DNA of 64,000 nt from Falciphora oryzae (lineage: Eukaryota > Ascomycota > Sordariomycetes > Magnaporthales > Magnaporthaceae): the NCBI GenBank assembly GCA_000733355.1, contig JNVV01000007.1, positions 928,624-992,623 on the forward strand. Direction: 5' to 3'. The position numbers were made by a program, and so were the translations under genes. The notes below the pieces were generated by a model. That model made no database searches and was not told where the DNA came from. It saw only the letters and a program-made list of their open reading frames with translations. Shown here piece by piece: positions 55,240-64,000 of this stretch; the first letter of the stretch is position 1; each line of letters opens with the position of its first letter.

Positions 55240-57098
55240 ATGCCGCCCCGATCTTCATTGACGTCGTCGTTCTCCGTAACCGACTCCAACAACGAGGTCG
55301 TCTGTCCGCTGCGCAACCAAGATGGCTCCAGCTGCCGCAAGCGATGCATCGGCGTAAGTCTTTACTTCCTTTTGTCCTACGCTGTCTGTTAAGGACCTCC
55401 GGCCCCGGCGGCGCCAAATGGCCGCTCGCCGAGTCGGTTCGGTCGGTGCTGCCAATCGGTGTTAGCCATCCGCCTCGAGGAGCAGGCCTCAGGGGTTCGT
55501 CCCAGACCTAGGCAGTTGAGAATCCAAATCTTGGACAGCAACAAACAAATGGCAGCCTCGGGGTCGCTGTCGCCAAAATGCAACGCAACAAAGCTTGGGC
55601 TGGACCTAGGTGTGCTCTCAATTGAGCATCCCTACTGACAATTCGCTGCCATTATTGGCTTACAGGAGAAGAGGTATCGCTCCATGCAGGAGCATATCCG
55701 CCGAGCGCATCCCGAGCACTACATTTCCAAGCTCCCTGCCACCGAGGAGAGCTTCCTTTTGATGATCAACACCCCACCGAGCGAGAGGCCGCCACAGAAC
55801 TCAGCACCAGGCCCTCGCCCGCCGGCAATTGACCACCTGAAAGCCAGCTACCCCCACGACCGACAACATGGTTTTCACCGCGACGACAACACAAGCGCCC
55901 CGGCCACGCCTCGGAATCCCGACGAGTATCCCCCAGTCTCCCAGATGCTCCCGGCAGCTAGCAGCGCCGCGGCCGCCTTGGCGCAGCTCCACAGCCACCC
56001 CAGCCTGGAGCCCGATTGGGAAACGGGAGATGTTGTACGTGTCAACCAAGCTGCTGTGTTATCTGGACAATTTTTGGAGCCACTAACACGGCGTTTTTTA
56101 TTTTATTTTTTATTTTCTTCGTCATTCTCTAGGGCTGGCATTCTGATACAGAAAAAGGAAGACTGGCGAGGACTTCGATCGAACTCCCTCCCATCCATTT
56201 GCCCGGCTCTGGGATCACAAGCGAGCCTTTCGGCGGGGTAGGAGGTGCAGGTCGACAGAGAGACATCCTGCCATCAATTCTGTCAACATCTCCTCCTGGC
56301 CGATCCTCGACGCTCCCGCCGCTGCAACGGCCGCTAGGCCCAACACGCCCGCGCAAGCAGTCGGTCACCAAAAGAGGGAGAGAGGCTCATCACAAGAAGC
56401 AGAGGTCGAGGGGCACGGCGGCGGAGTGGCTCCGCCGCATCCAGAACGATACGAGCAACCACAGCGGCGGCGGGTTGGGGCCGGGTGACCGCCTTAGACC
56501 TGGGGATCCGTTCAGCAAGGCCAAGTCGGCCGAGCCGACGGCCGACTACGGAAAGCGGTGGGAGGACCTGATCGACGCCGCGGCGTCCGCCACCGAGGAT
56601 ATTGACGAGGACAGGACGCCTGTAGGTCCGCGCAGCCCCTATCTGATCGACCCGGCCCTGACTTATCAGGTACCTCAATCCCCCATATCCGTCCACCGCG
56701 CGTCCCTACCCCCCTTTCCCCAACAGTCCTTCCCGAACCAGGCCAGCTACCAGGCCTCGCCCCTGCAGCAGGCCCTGACTCCTCCCTCCTACATCCAGGA
56801 GGTGCCCGACCCTTTCCCTTCTGTCGAAAGCGGCGAGAGCGGCGATAATTTTCACATGGAGTCGCGCGGCCTCTCGGACTCGTCCCCGAGCTACTCGTCG
56901 CAAAACACCCAGATATACTGCGCCGCCTGCCAGGGTGTCTCGCTACTCAAGGAGTCGTACGCGTGCACCGAGTGTATATCCGGCCTCTGTCCGGCCTGTG
57001 TGGAGGTTTTGATGAGCGAACAGGGCGCTAGGAGGAAATGCCCCCGGTGTGCTACTATCGGCGGTCGTTTCAAACCCTTCCAGCTCGACATCAGGTGA
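55240..57098 (+). CDS. Zinc-finger protein, N-terminal C2H2-like and C-terminal RING-like
   Basis: Three exons (55240-55353, 55666-56034, 56133-57098), all joined in phase 0, give 482 residues. N-terminal finger: CPLRNQDGSSCRKRC, then RYRSMQEHIRRAHPEHYI, i.e. Cys pair plus H-x4-H, split by a 312-nt intron; next is the conserved-looking KLPATEESFLLMINTPPSER. The middle is disordered (Pro, Ser, Gln) with a basic patch (RPRKQSVTKRGREAHHKKQR) and a helix AAEWLRRIQND. A C-terminal zinc module of eight Cys, IYCAACQGVSLLKESYACTE followed by CISGLCPACVEVL and KCPRCATIGGRFKPF, resembles a RING or zinc ribbon. The combination suggests a nuclear regulator or an E3-like protein; I do not know a named homologue. 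The ATG at 55240 is the first in this frame after a long C-rich leader. Confidence 0.8.
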
Positions 57099-58892
57099 AA
57101 AGGAAGAGCATTTCACGGAGGAGAAAGATTTTGGATGGGAGCGTCACGCCATATATCACATTTCCAAGTGGATGGCGATACAGGGCTTTCTCTGCTTTCT
57201 TTTACTTTATTTTTTTCTCCTTTTCTTTTCTTCTCCCCCTTTTGATTTCCTACATCTTTTCATCCCTCTTCTCATCTACTCTTTTACTCGACTTCGCCCC
57301 AAAGGCCCTCTCTATTATCTATTTTGTTCTGCGAGGTTGTCCACAACCCGCGTTTACCATCTCCACGAACGATCATGAGACCGGCGCACCGGCAGGACGG
57401 ACTGCACACTATACACTTTTCATTGTCACAGCATTGTTTGGGATTCGTTGGACGCAAGCCGGGATTATGTGGCTTTATTTCCTTTGTTTACTATATGGGT
57501 TCTACTCGGGGTTCCAGTGTCGGCGTTTTGTCTTTTCCAAGGGGTCACACCGATGGCTTCCACACTCCACTTCGTTATCCGCAGATGCCAGCATAGCTAT
57601 TGCGATGGCCTTTACTCCCGACCTTCGAGTCCTTCTCTCTTTTCATCCTGATGATTTTTCATCTTTGTTTGTATACAGCGGTCCCAGACAGAACATGGGA
57701 CACCGTCATCATTTCACACACTTGGCGGGTTGATCTGATGCGGCTTGGCTTGTTTGGTTCCTGTCTTTGGCTTTACTTTATGTTGGAGTGGAACGTCTAG
57801 AAACGAGACATATATTCAACGATTTCAAGATGATATCTGGATATTTTCCAACGTTCCGAGTACCTTGACGTGTGTTGCCGTCTCGGTCCCCAAAGTCCTT
57901 GGACCTTGTCCGAGGCTCGGTAACATCTGAAAGGCTGGGGATATGTAATCCCTCGCGGGGTAATGGCTGTGTCCTTCTTTCCCTTCCCCACTATAGACCC
58001 AGACCATCTCCCCGCCCCGACAGCCGGTGAACTGGGGCAGATAGCGGCGGGCGAGACGGTGGGACGCACCATCGCTTATATGGTCCACAAATTCAGCGAA
58101 AGATAAGGGCGGCGCAAGGCTCACCGAGAACATAGGATACTCCCCGGGGACATGGCTCGCCCAGCACAGCCGTCGTCCACCTGGAAGTCGTGCGCTGTCC
58201 GGAAAGCTCGGCAGCAGCGGCAAAGGTCAGAAGAGAGAGATGAAGTGCTTTTGCTTTATGCAAAGGTCCCGACTCTCCTGGTCGGACGGGGGGATGGCAT
58301 CGTCCATAAAGTTTGCAGTGCCACAATCTTTCAAGGACCTCGCGGTCAGCGTCGAAGCCGGGCTGGAGGGTGATAATTCTTGGGTAGGGGGCACCTCGGT
58401 TGTTTTTTTCTTTTTTTTTCTCTTGGTCTAGTTCGGTGCGAGGTCTTATCTCATGTGCGTGATCATATAGTATTCCATCCAACTACAGTGCAAATAGCGA
58501 ACACGCTCGATTCGGATTCGAGAGCTTAAGTATATCAGAAGCACGGTTTGGATCTTCTGGGCTTTCAGCAATAGGCACTCCTAAGTGAACCCCTTGAGTC
58601 CTGCGAATTTTACCCAGATAAAATTTAAAACAAGAGCCATGAGGACCGCAAAAAAAAAAAAAAAAAAGGAAAAGCAAGAATATGCCAAGTTACATGGTAG
58701 AATACAATAATACACCCTAATTGTGACCAAAAAGAACAAGGAAACTTGATCGTTTGTTTTCACTCGTATTTTTTTTTTTTTTCCCCCGCTCGCAGTCTAA
58801 CTTTCCTACTCACTGATGCACACATCGAACCAGTGGCACGAGACTATTGCCTTTTTATTCGCGGAAACATGAAGCGAAGCAGAAGAGCAAGA
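57099..58892. other. Intergenic, convergent 3' ends
   Basis: About 1.8 kb between the 3' ends of the zinc-finger gene and TVP23. T-rich on the plus strand from 57180 to 57300 and around 57640-57700. An A-run of 18 lies near 58650 and a T-run of about 14 near 58770. No gene supported. Confidence 0.5.
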
Positions 58893-59688
58893 TTATCTTG
58901 AGAAGAATCTGCCAACCATGCCGGTGGCGATGCTGGTGGCGATATTGCCGGTAGAGAAGGCGCTGCCGGCGAGGTTGGAGGCCTGGCTGAACTTGTCGCA
59001 ACGGGAGAAGGCGAGGGAGTTTGTGATGGTGAGGACGAGCGCGATGGCTTGTAGCGACGGTAGCTGTCAGCAATGGCTCATAATACGGCAGGGGGGGTTT
59101 AGCAAGAAAAGAAACTCACCGACGAGCGGCAGCCAGATGAACTTGAACCGGATGACGGCCAGGATGGCCAGGGCGATCCAGAGCAGGGGCTGGGCGTAGA
59201 TGGCCAGCCAGAAGAAGCGGCTGTCGGTCGGGTTGATGGTCTTGGTGCCGGGCTCGCTGCTCTCAAAGACCCAGTGCGAGTCGCCCGTCTGCGGCTCGAC
59301 CTCGTTCCACCAGCGCAGGCCCACGAGGCGGCGGCCGGCGATGTTCTTGAGGTAGTAGAAGTCGGCGGCGAGGAGGAGGATTGTGATGATGAAGATCATG
59401 ACCCTGGAAGGGAAAAAGTCCAGTTAGGAGGCATACTCGGGTCGGAGGGTTGGGTGGGGCGGAGTTGCTCGCTCACATGCTATCGGTGAATAGGAGGCCG
59501 AACAGGTACACAAGCAGACTTGCTATTGTAAAGGGTCAGTGTCAGTTTCTTGCCGGCTCGGTGGGCGAAGAGAGGGGCAGCGCAAACGTACCGACTCGGA
59601 AGGCCAGGAAGGTCAGGAGCGTGATGGGATGCGAGCTCAGCTTCCAGCTCAGGGCGCCCGGCGCGGGCTGCTGCTGTGCTTCCATCAT
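58893..59688 (-). CDS. TVP23: Golgi membrane protein TVP23
   Basis: Conserved Golgi multi-pass membrane protein (DUF846; human TVP23/FAM18) implicated in vesicle transport. Four exons: 59688-59592, 59522-59477, 59403-59120 and 59047-58893; 193 residues, the family size. Membrane helices are [30 protein letters not shown] with [40 protein letters not shown], and [13 protein letters not shown]. Family motifs: [47 protein letters not shown] and the end GMVGRFFSR. The last acceptor is placed at CTACAAG (59048), which restores [13 protein letters not shown]. The CTGACAG 16 nt upstream is the branch point itself and would shift the frame into a His/Arg-rich nonsense tail. Two adjacent ATGs are possible (59688, 59685). 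Confidence 0.95.
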
Positions 59689-60574
59689 GGCGGGCAACGT
59701 GCGCCGTCCGTCCTTCCCTCTGCGGTGAGGATTATAATGCGCCGGGGCCTGCTCGTCTTGCAGAGGCGCGTGCTACTGCGGGACGAGGGGATTGGTGGTT
59801 GTAAGGCGGAGGGAGTTCTCTCTGGATCACGGGGCTGTGTTCCAACCGACAGCGGTTGTATTATGCTTCTTTCGAGAATTTCGGTCGCGTCGGTGTGTTT
59901 TGGTCGTCGGCGGCGGATGGTGGCGTGTGGGAGCCAGTTCGTGGCGGTCCGTCGTGGCCGTGGTTTGTCGCGGAGTTGTGTCCTTTGTGGCGCCGTCGAC
60001 CGAGGCTCCTGCCGCGTGTCACCAATCCGAGGTCACAACTGTGGCGCAAGCAAGCATTACTTGGCACCCCGTCGCAGCCAAGTGTGGCTACCTTTTGGCG
60101 GCACAGTGGAGATGCCTGGCCGCTGCGCATCATCCCCAAGCTCACGGCTCCACCAACAGCAATCCAATGACGTGAGTCGACCTGGGCCCGCTATTGCGCG
60201 AGAGGGGGCAGCACCTCCGCTCACGATGCCGAGGCTTCGAGCCCCTTTTCACGACCTGATCGGCCATTGAAGCCTTTGAGTTATGATGAGTATATATGAA
60301 GCGGGGAAGCTTGAAGCTAGTTTCAGTGAGAACACGCCAAAGTCTCAAGGAATGAAATGAGGGAGCCCGCAACCCCGTCTTTCTCTCCTGGGCGAACGTC
60401 ACGCCGTACCTATCCAATCACCGAGTCTGGCGGCCCGCGTTTGTCTCTATACTTACGATTCTCTTATGATTAACTGCTTGGCTTCTACTTGCTGGCCGTA
60501 GATCTATATCTCAGTTTCGGCATCGGGATCTTATCACAGGGTGGACAAGGCGTGTCAGACAAATCCCGAGACTC
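59689..60574. promoter_or_regulatory. Divergent promoter region TVP23 / lyase gene
   Basis: 886 bp between divergent genes. A TATATATG element at 60291-60298 lies about 280 bp before the lyase ATG. From 60470 to the ATG the lyase frame is open without an ATG, which leaves room for an extra 5' exon. Confidence 0.5.
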
Positions 60575-61720
60575 ATGTCTTCCTCCAAGTTGCTCCGGCG
60601 GGCTATCTTCTATGGTAAATACAACTGTTTCGATATTCCTCAGTCTGCCAACGCCTATTACACGCAAATACTTGGACAGATGCGAACTCTTGGACGTTTC
60701 ATCTAACACAGTCCAGTCCCGGCCTCTTCACCTCGCATGATCCAAAAGTCCCTCGGCTACGAGACCGACAACGTGACCTACGACCTCGAGGACTCGGTCG
60801 TGGACGGCAAGAAGTCAGAAGCCAGACAGGCCCTGGCCCAGCACCTTGGCTCGCTCCGCCGTCAGAGGGACCACCCGAGGGAGATCGCGGTGCGAGTAAA
60901 CCCGATGACGACGACTCACGGAGTGCAAGACATCCTCGACATGACGAGGCTGCCCAGCGTCGACGCGATCCTGCTGCCCAAAGTCGACCAAGCCGAGACC
61001 GTGCAGGCCGTGGCCGAGATGATCGCGAGCTCCAACAGGGAACGCCACTCCGCCTGGGAAGCGGGCCGACACCAACACAACAAAAACAACAACAACTCAG
61101 GCTACCGCCCCCTGACCCTGATAGCCCTGATCGAGTCGGCGCGCGCCGTCGAGGACCTCGGCGAGATCTGCCGCGCCGGCAGCAGCAACGACGGCCACGC
61201 CCGGCCCGGCGCGCTGTCGGGCATCGTCTTCGGCGCCGAGGACTTTGCGCGCGACCTGGGCGCCGAGCGCACCCCGTCGCTCGCCGAGTTCGCGTACGCC
61301 CGCTCGCGCATGGTGACGGCCGCGCGCGCCCACGGCGTGCCCAGCGTCGTCGACCTCGTCTGCACCCAGCTGGACCGGTCCCCTCCCCTCTCCGCCACCA
61401 AGACGAGGCTGGAAGAGGAGTGCGAAAACGGCCGGACCATGGGCTTCAACGGGAAGCAGGCGATCCACCCGTCGCAGCTCGAGACGGTTCACCGCGTCTT
61501 CGGCGTCCCCGCCGCCGCCGCCGCCTGGGCCGTCCGCGTCGTCGTGGCCAGCGCCGGGGCCGAGCGGGACGGCCTGGGCGCCTGGGTGCTGGACGGCGAG
61601 GTCGTCGACGCGCCCGTCGTCCGGCGGGCGCGCGCCCTCGTCGAGAGGGCCAGGCGGGTCGGGCACGACGTCGACGCCATGATGGAGGCCAACAAGGACG
61701 TGCGGCCTGACGCAAAGTAA
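60575..61720 (+). CDS. HpcH/HpaI-type citrate lyase beta-like protein (citramalyl-CoA lyase type)
   Basis: TIM-barrel CoA-ester lyase related to citrate lyase beta subunit and human CLYBL, which cleaves citramalyl-CoA to acetyl-CoA and pyruvate in mitochondria. Exons 60575-60614 and 60717-61720 give 347 residues. The first exon codes only 13 residues ([13 protein letters not shown]); after the GTAAAT...CTAACACAGTCCAG intron it continues [20 protein letters not shown]. Core motifs: [76 protein letters not shown] and [20 protein letters not shown]. Asp and Glu of DLEDSV, Arg of VRVNP and Glu of LIESA are the expected metal and substrate residues. A Gln/His/Asn-rich loop ([14 protein letters not shown]) interrupts the barrel. 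Sequence before the chosen ATG is basic (WTRRVRQIPRL), so a longer form with a targeting peptide is possible. Confidence 0.88.
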
Positions 61721-62222
61721 GGGACGAACGGGGGTCATCTCTCCCGCAGAACCTTATCTATAGTATGTATGTAGATACCAGTTCTCGGACGGGTACCCCA
61801 GTCGTCCCACAACCCACGTTTCAAATTTTCGCACGGGCTCGTAGCCTATACCAACGTCGTTCGCCTGCCTCTTCTGCTACTTGATTAGCCATTGGCTGTA
61901 GTTCAGGGGTCGTCGCTTGCGGGGGATGAGTAGCGTCATCACAGTCCGGATTGAAAATAGGCAGCTGGAGAACGCATAAACGCAATCAGGTAAGATGAAA
62001 GATATCTCTTTACTCCCTTGAGCGCCGGCGAGGAAACGAACAAGCGATGCGCTATAGACCGAGAAGATGACCCTACACAGTCAGAGCCAGAACGAGGCTT
62101 CATTAAATACAATAAACGAACTCCTTTCCCATATACAGCCCACAGAAAAAGATAAAACAGGAGAAGGTAATTTTGCCCACAGCCAAGCAGGGAAGAGTGA
62201 GTAATCATGATCATGGTTACCG
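61721..62222. other. Intergenic, convergent 3' ends
   Basis: 502 bp between the 3' ends of the lyase gene and the single-TM protein gene. No gene; TATGTATGTAGATACCAG near 61762. Confidence 0.55.
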
Positions 62223-63617
62223 CTACTTGGTCGTCACTCCCCGCGCCTGCTCGATGGCGACGTCCAGCTGGTGCTCCTCTTCTTCGAGTCGCGCAATCTC
62301 TTCGGGCGTCATGTTATCCTCGATGAGGTGCGCGTACCGCCCAGACATGCCCGTGTCGGCGCGCGGCGGAAGCCCTTCCTCTCCGATAGCCGGTGGCAGC
62401 GCTGACGCCGAGGACGGGAAGGCGGCAGAGGAGCGGTCGGCGGTAGATCTCGAGTTGGCTGAGCCGGCTCGGGCGACTGGCGCGGCGATGGCGGGTGGGG
62501 GCGCGTTCGCCGTCGCCGACGGGTTGTCGCTGTAAGGCTGATAGTCACCCGCAGTCTCGCTCGCCCCTCCGACCAGAGTGCTGTCGCGACGAGGACCGTC
62601 TTCTGAGTAGGGCGAGCGCGGGCTATCAGCCACGATGGCGTTGGCCTCTTTCTCTGCCACGAGATCTCCTGACCTCCCCGGCCCACCGTTGTAACCCAGC
62701 CCAGCTTTTCCTGCCTTGTTCTGGCGTCGGCGAAGCACGAAGAGCCATACCAGGGCGGTCCCAAGCAACAGGGCGGCAAGGGCTGCACCTACAGCTATCC
62801 CTGCAATTGCGCCCGTGGATAAGCCGCTGTTAGGAGATGCGTCGAGGCTGGGCGATGGTGACGATGTGCTTGGTGTTGCTGGTGGTGGTTGAAATACATC
62901 CGTGCTCGTGCTAGAGTACGGGGGCGGAGGTGTCCCGGCGAAGAGAGGTGGTGTGCCGCCATCTTGTCCGCTATTTGAGAATTCTGACGCAAGCTTGCTT
63001 TCTATGCCAGGAGTGCGGCTGGTTTCTTCGTTCAGTAGAAAGAACGGCCCAGCGGTAGGTAGGTTCCGGTTCGGAGATACATCCGGTCCCAGCACATTGA
63101 TACTGAGATACAGCCGAGGTGGGAGCTTGTTGGTGACATCGGAGATGCGATATGCAAGGGTGGTCGCATTTTGGATGGTTATCGTGCCGCTGACCACATC
63201 AGACTCGGGAGGACTGCCGCCGACCTGGTTGTAGGTGAAGGGGTCTTTGAGAAGCGTGTTGGTGTCAACCCAAGTGTCGTTAGGGAGGGGAGGCGCTCCA
63301 GTCTTACCTTGTTCTTCCAACTTTGACATGAAATCCCCGTAGGTTGTTCGGTTGTTTTTTGTCGGATAGATGTGAAGGGATAAGTAGACATTCGCTTGTC
63401 CGTCGCGGTCGTCGTGAAGGGATATTGAGACCGAGTCTGGGGTCTCGAAAGTTGGATATCTCTGTTGGCGAGTGTACTTGAGCTCCAACGCCTGTTTTGG
63501 GAGAGTGCGAATGAATTGCCTCGCGACGGGAGCACCATCTTTGAAAACGTCGAAACGTTCGGCGGTGGCGAGCAGGCCCGCTCCGAGGAGCATCAATTTC
63601 GACGAGCGCAATCGCAT
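62223..63617 (-). CDS. Signal-peptide, single-pass transmembrane protein
   Basis: Single-exon surface protein, 464 residues from the ATG at 63617. This start gives a classical signal peptide MRLRSSKLMLLGAGLLATA with cleavage before ERFDVF. The frame continues 60 codons further to an ATG at 63797, but that extension is hydrophilic, would bury the signal peptide and looks non-coding. The ectodomain (about 20-245) is beta-like (RFDVFKDGAPVARQFIRTLP, DSVSISLHDDRDGQANVYLS, LYLSINVLGPDV) and then turns Ser/Thr/Pro-rich and glycosylatable. One membrane helix follows (AIAGIAVGAALAALLLGTAL plus VWLFVLRRRQNK). The cytoplasmic tail is disordered, with SPRSPYSEDGPRRDS, and ends in a short acidic helix (MTPEEIARLEEEEHQLDVAI). 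Topology resembles fungal cell-wall sensors of the Mid2/Wsc type, without a WSC domain; the function is unknown. Confidence 0.82.
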   Translation of the reverse strand: MRLRSSKLMLLGAGLLATAERFDVFKDGAPVARQFIRTLPKQALELKYTRQQRYPTFETPDSVSISLHDDRDGQANVYLSLHIYPTKNNRTTYGDFMSKLEEQGKTGAPPLPNDTWVDTNTLLKDPFTYNQVGGSPPESDVVSGTITIQNATTLAYRISDVTNKLPPRLYLSINVLGPDVSPNRNLPTAGPFFLLNEETSRTPGIESKLASEFSNSGQDGGTPPLFAGTPPPPYSSTSTDVFQPPPATPSTSSPSPSLDASPNSGLSTGAIAGIAVGAALAALLLGTALVWLFVLRRRQNKAGKAGLGYNGGPGRSGDLVAEKEANAIVADSPRSPYSEDGPRRDSTLVGGASETAGDYQPYSDNPSATANAPPPAIAAPVARAGSANSRSTADRSSAAFPSSASALPPAIGEEGLPPRADTGMSGRYAHLIEDNMTPEEIARLEEEEHQLDVAIEQARGVTTK

Positions 63618-64000
63618 GATCACTGCACTCCCAGTGGTGGTCTTCTTCGGGTCTGTCGTGGTCGGAGATATCACAGCGACATGGCCGTGATTCGCGGTTG
63701 CAATAGTGTCGAGTCGGCGACACTTGAGAGAAGCGGTTGACGATTCCTGCTTCTGATGTCCGGTGTCGTTTGGACAAGCGCTTCCCTCAATAGTCACTCT
63801 CGAGTGGATTCACCGATCCTCTGGCGTCAGGCAGCAAGTGTTGGATGCCAAGCAGGGTGGAAAAACGAAGGCAACGAATCCCCACGTTTTGGCGATGGGC
63901 TCGTCACGTCAAGCCGAAAACTCGAGAGAGAAGCCGGGATGGATGTCGATGCGCACAGCTCGCAGTAGCGAGAGATGACGGGGAAAGAATAGGAACAACA
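63618..64000. other. Upstream region of the single-TM gene (window edge)
   Basis: Contains the probable promoter of the minus-strand gene. No other gene is seen before the right edge. Confidence 0.5.

Noticed and set aside
63618..63797. N-terminal extension of the single-TM protein to the ATG at 63797
   Set aside because: It would place about 60 hydrophilic residues before a clear signal peptide.
1..64000. Biosynthetic, defence or mobile gene cluster
   Set aside because: No polyketide/peptide synthase, transporter, recombinase, transposase, NLR or CRISPR-like array is present; neighbours are unrelated housekeeping genes.

Overview
The window is nuclear DNA from a filamentous ascomycete, most likely a Sordariomycete. 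The evidence is GC-rich exons, short GT-AG introns (mostly 50-110 nt) with CTAAC or CTGAC branch points, conserved fungal housekeeping genes on both strands without operons, and intergenic DNA rich in A/T homopolymers and TACCTA/CCTAGG motifs. I cannot fix the genus. All gene models come from reading ORFs, splice signals and family knowledge; no transcript or search data were available. Coordinates are spans, and exon limits are given in the evidence.

Left part (1-16 kb): the 3' part of an NRDE2 gene (+), a WHI5/NRM1-type cell-cycle repressor (-), a large glutamine-rich Mediator subunit MED15 (-), and divergently from it ribulose-phosphate 3-epimerase (+). An 8.5 kb stretch with no supportable gene follows (16.06-24.6 kb), full of poly-A/T tracts.

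Middle (24.6-44.1 kb): an M18 aspartyl aminopeptidase (+) interrupted by a 58-N assembly gap flanked by the same 107 bp on both sides; a frame-disrupted candidate gene (27.3-28.5 kb); then LOS1/exportin-t (-), the FACT subunit POB3 (-), the SEACAT/GATOR2 subunit SEA4/MIOS (-), the rRNA-processing factor EFG1 (+) and a two-dsRBD protein (+).

Right (44.5-64 kb): a basic, disordered coiled-coil-like protein (-), a penta-EF-hand protein (+), a metallo-beta-lactamase-like protein with a degenerate metal motif (-), a protein with N- and C-terminal zinc fingers (+) after a 4.1 kb spacer, Golgi protein TVP23 (-), a citrate-lyase-beta-like (citramalyl-CoA lyase type) enzyme (+), and a signal-peptide/single-TM surface protein (-).

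The genes do not form a pathway or cluster. They are mostly core nuclear functions: transcription (MED15, FACT, WHI5-like), RNA metabolism (NRDE2, EFG1, LOS1, dsRBD), TORC1 control (SEA4), trafficking (TVP23, PEF) and metabolism (RPE1, M18, CLYBL-like). I saw no transposon ORF, CRISPR array, rRNA or convincing tRNA. The points most worth a second look are the frame-disrupted gene, the collapsed-overlap gap, the gene-free 8.5 kb, the degenerate MBL protein, and a set of introns whose first AG after the branch point must be skipped.
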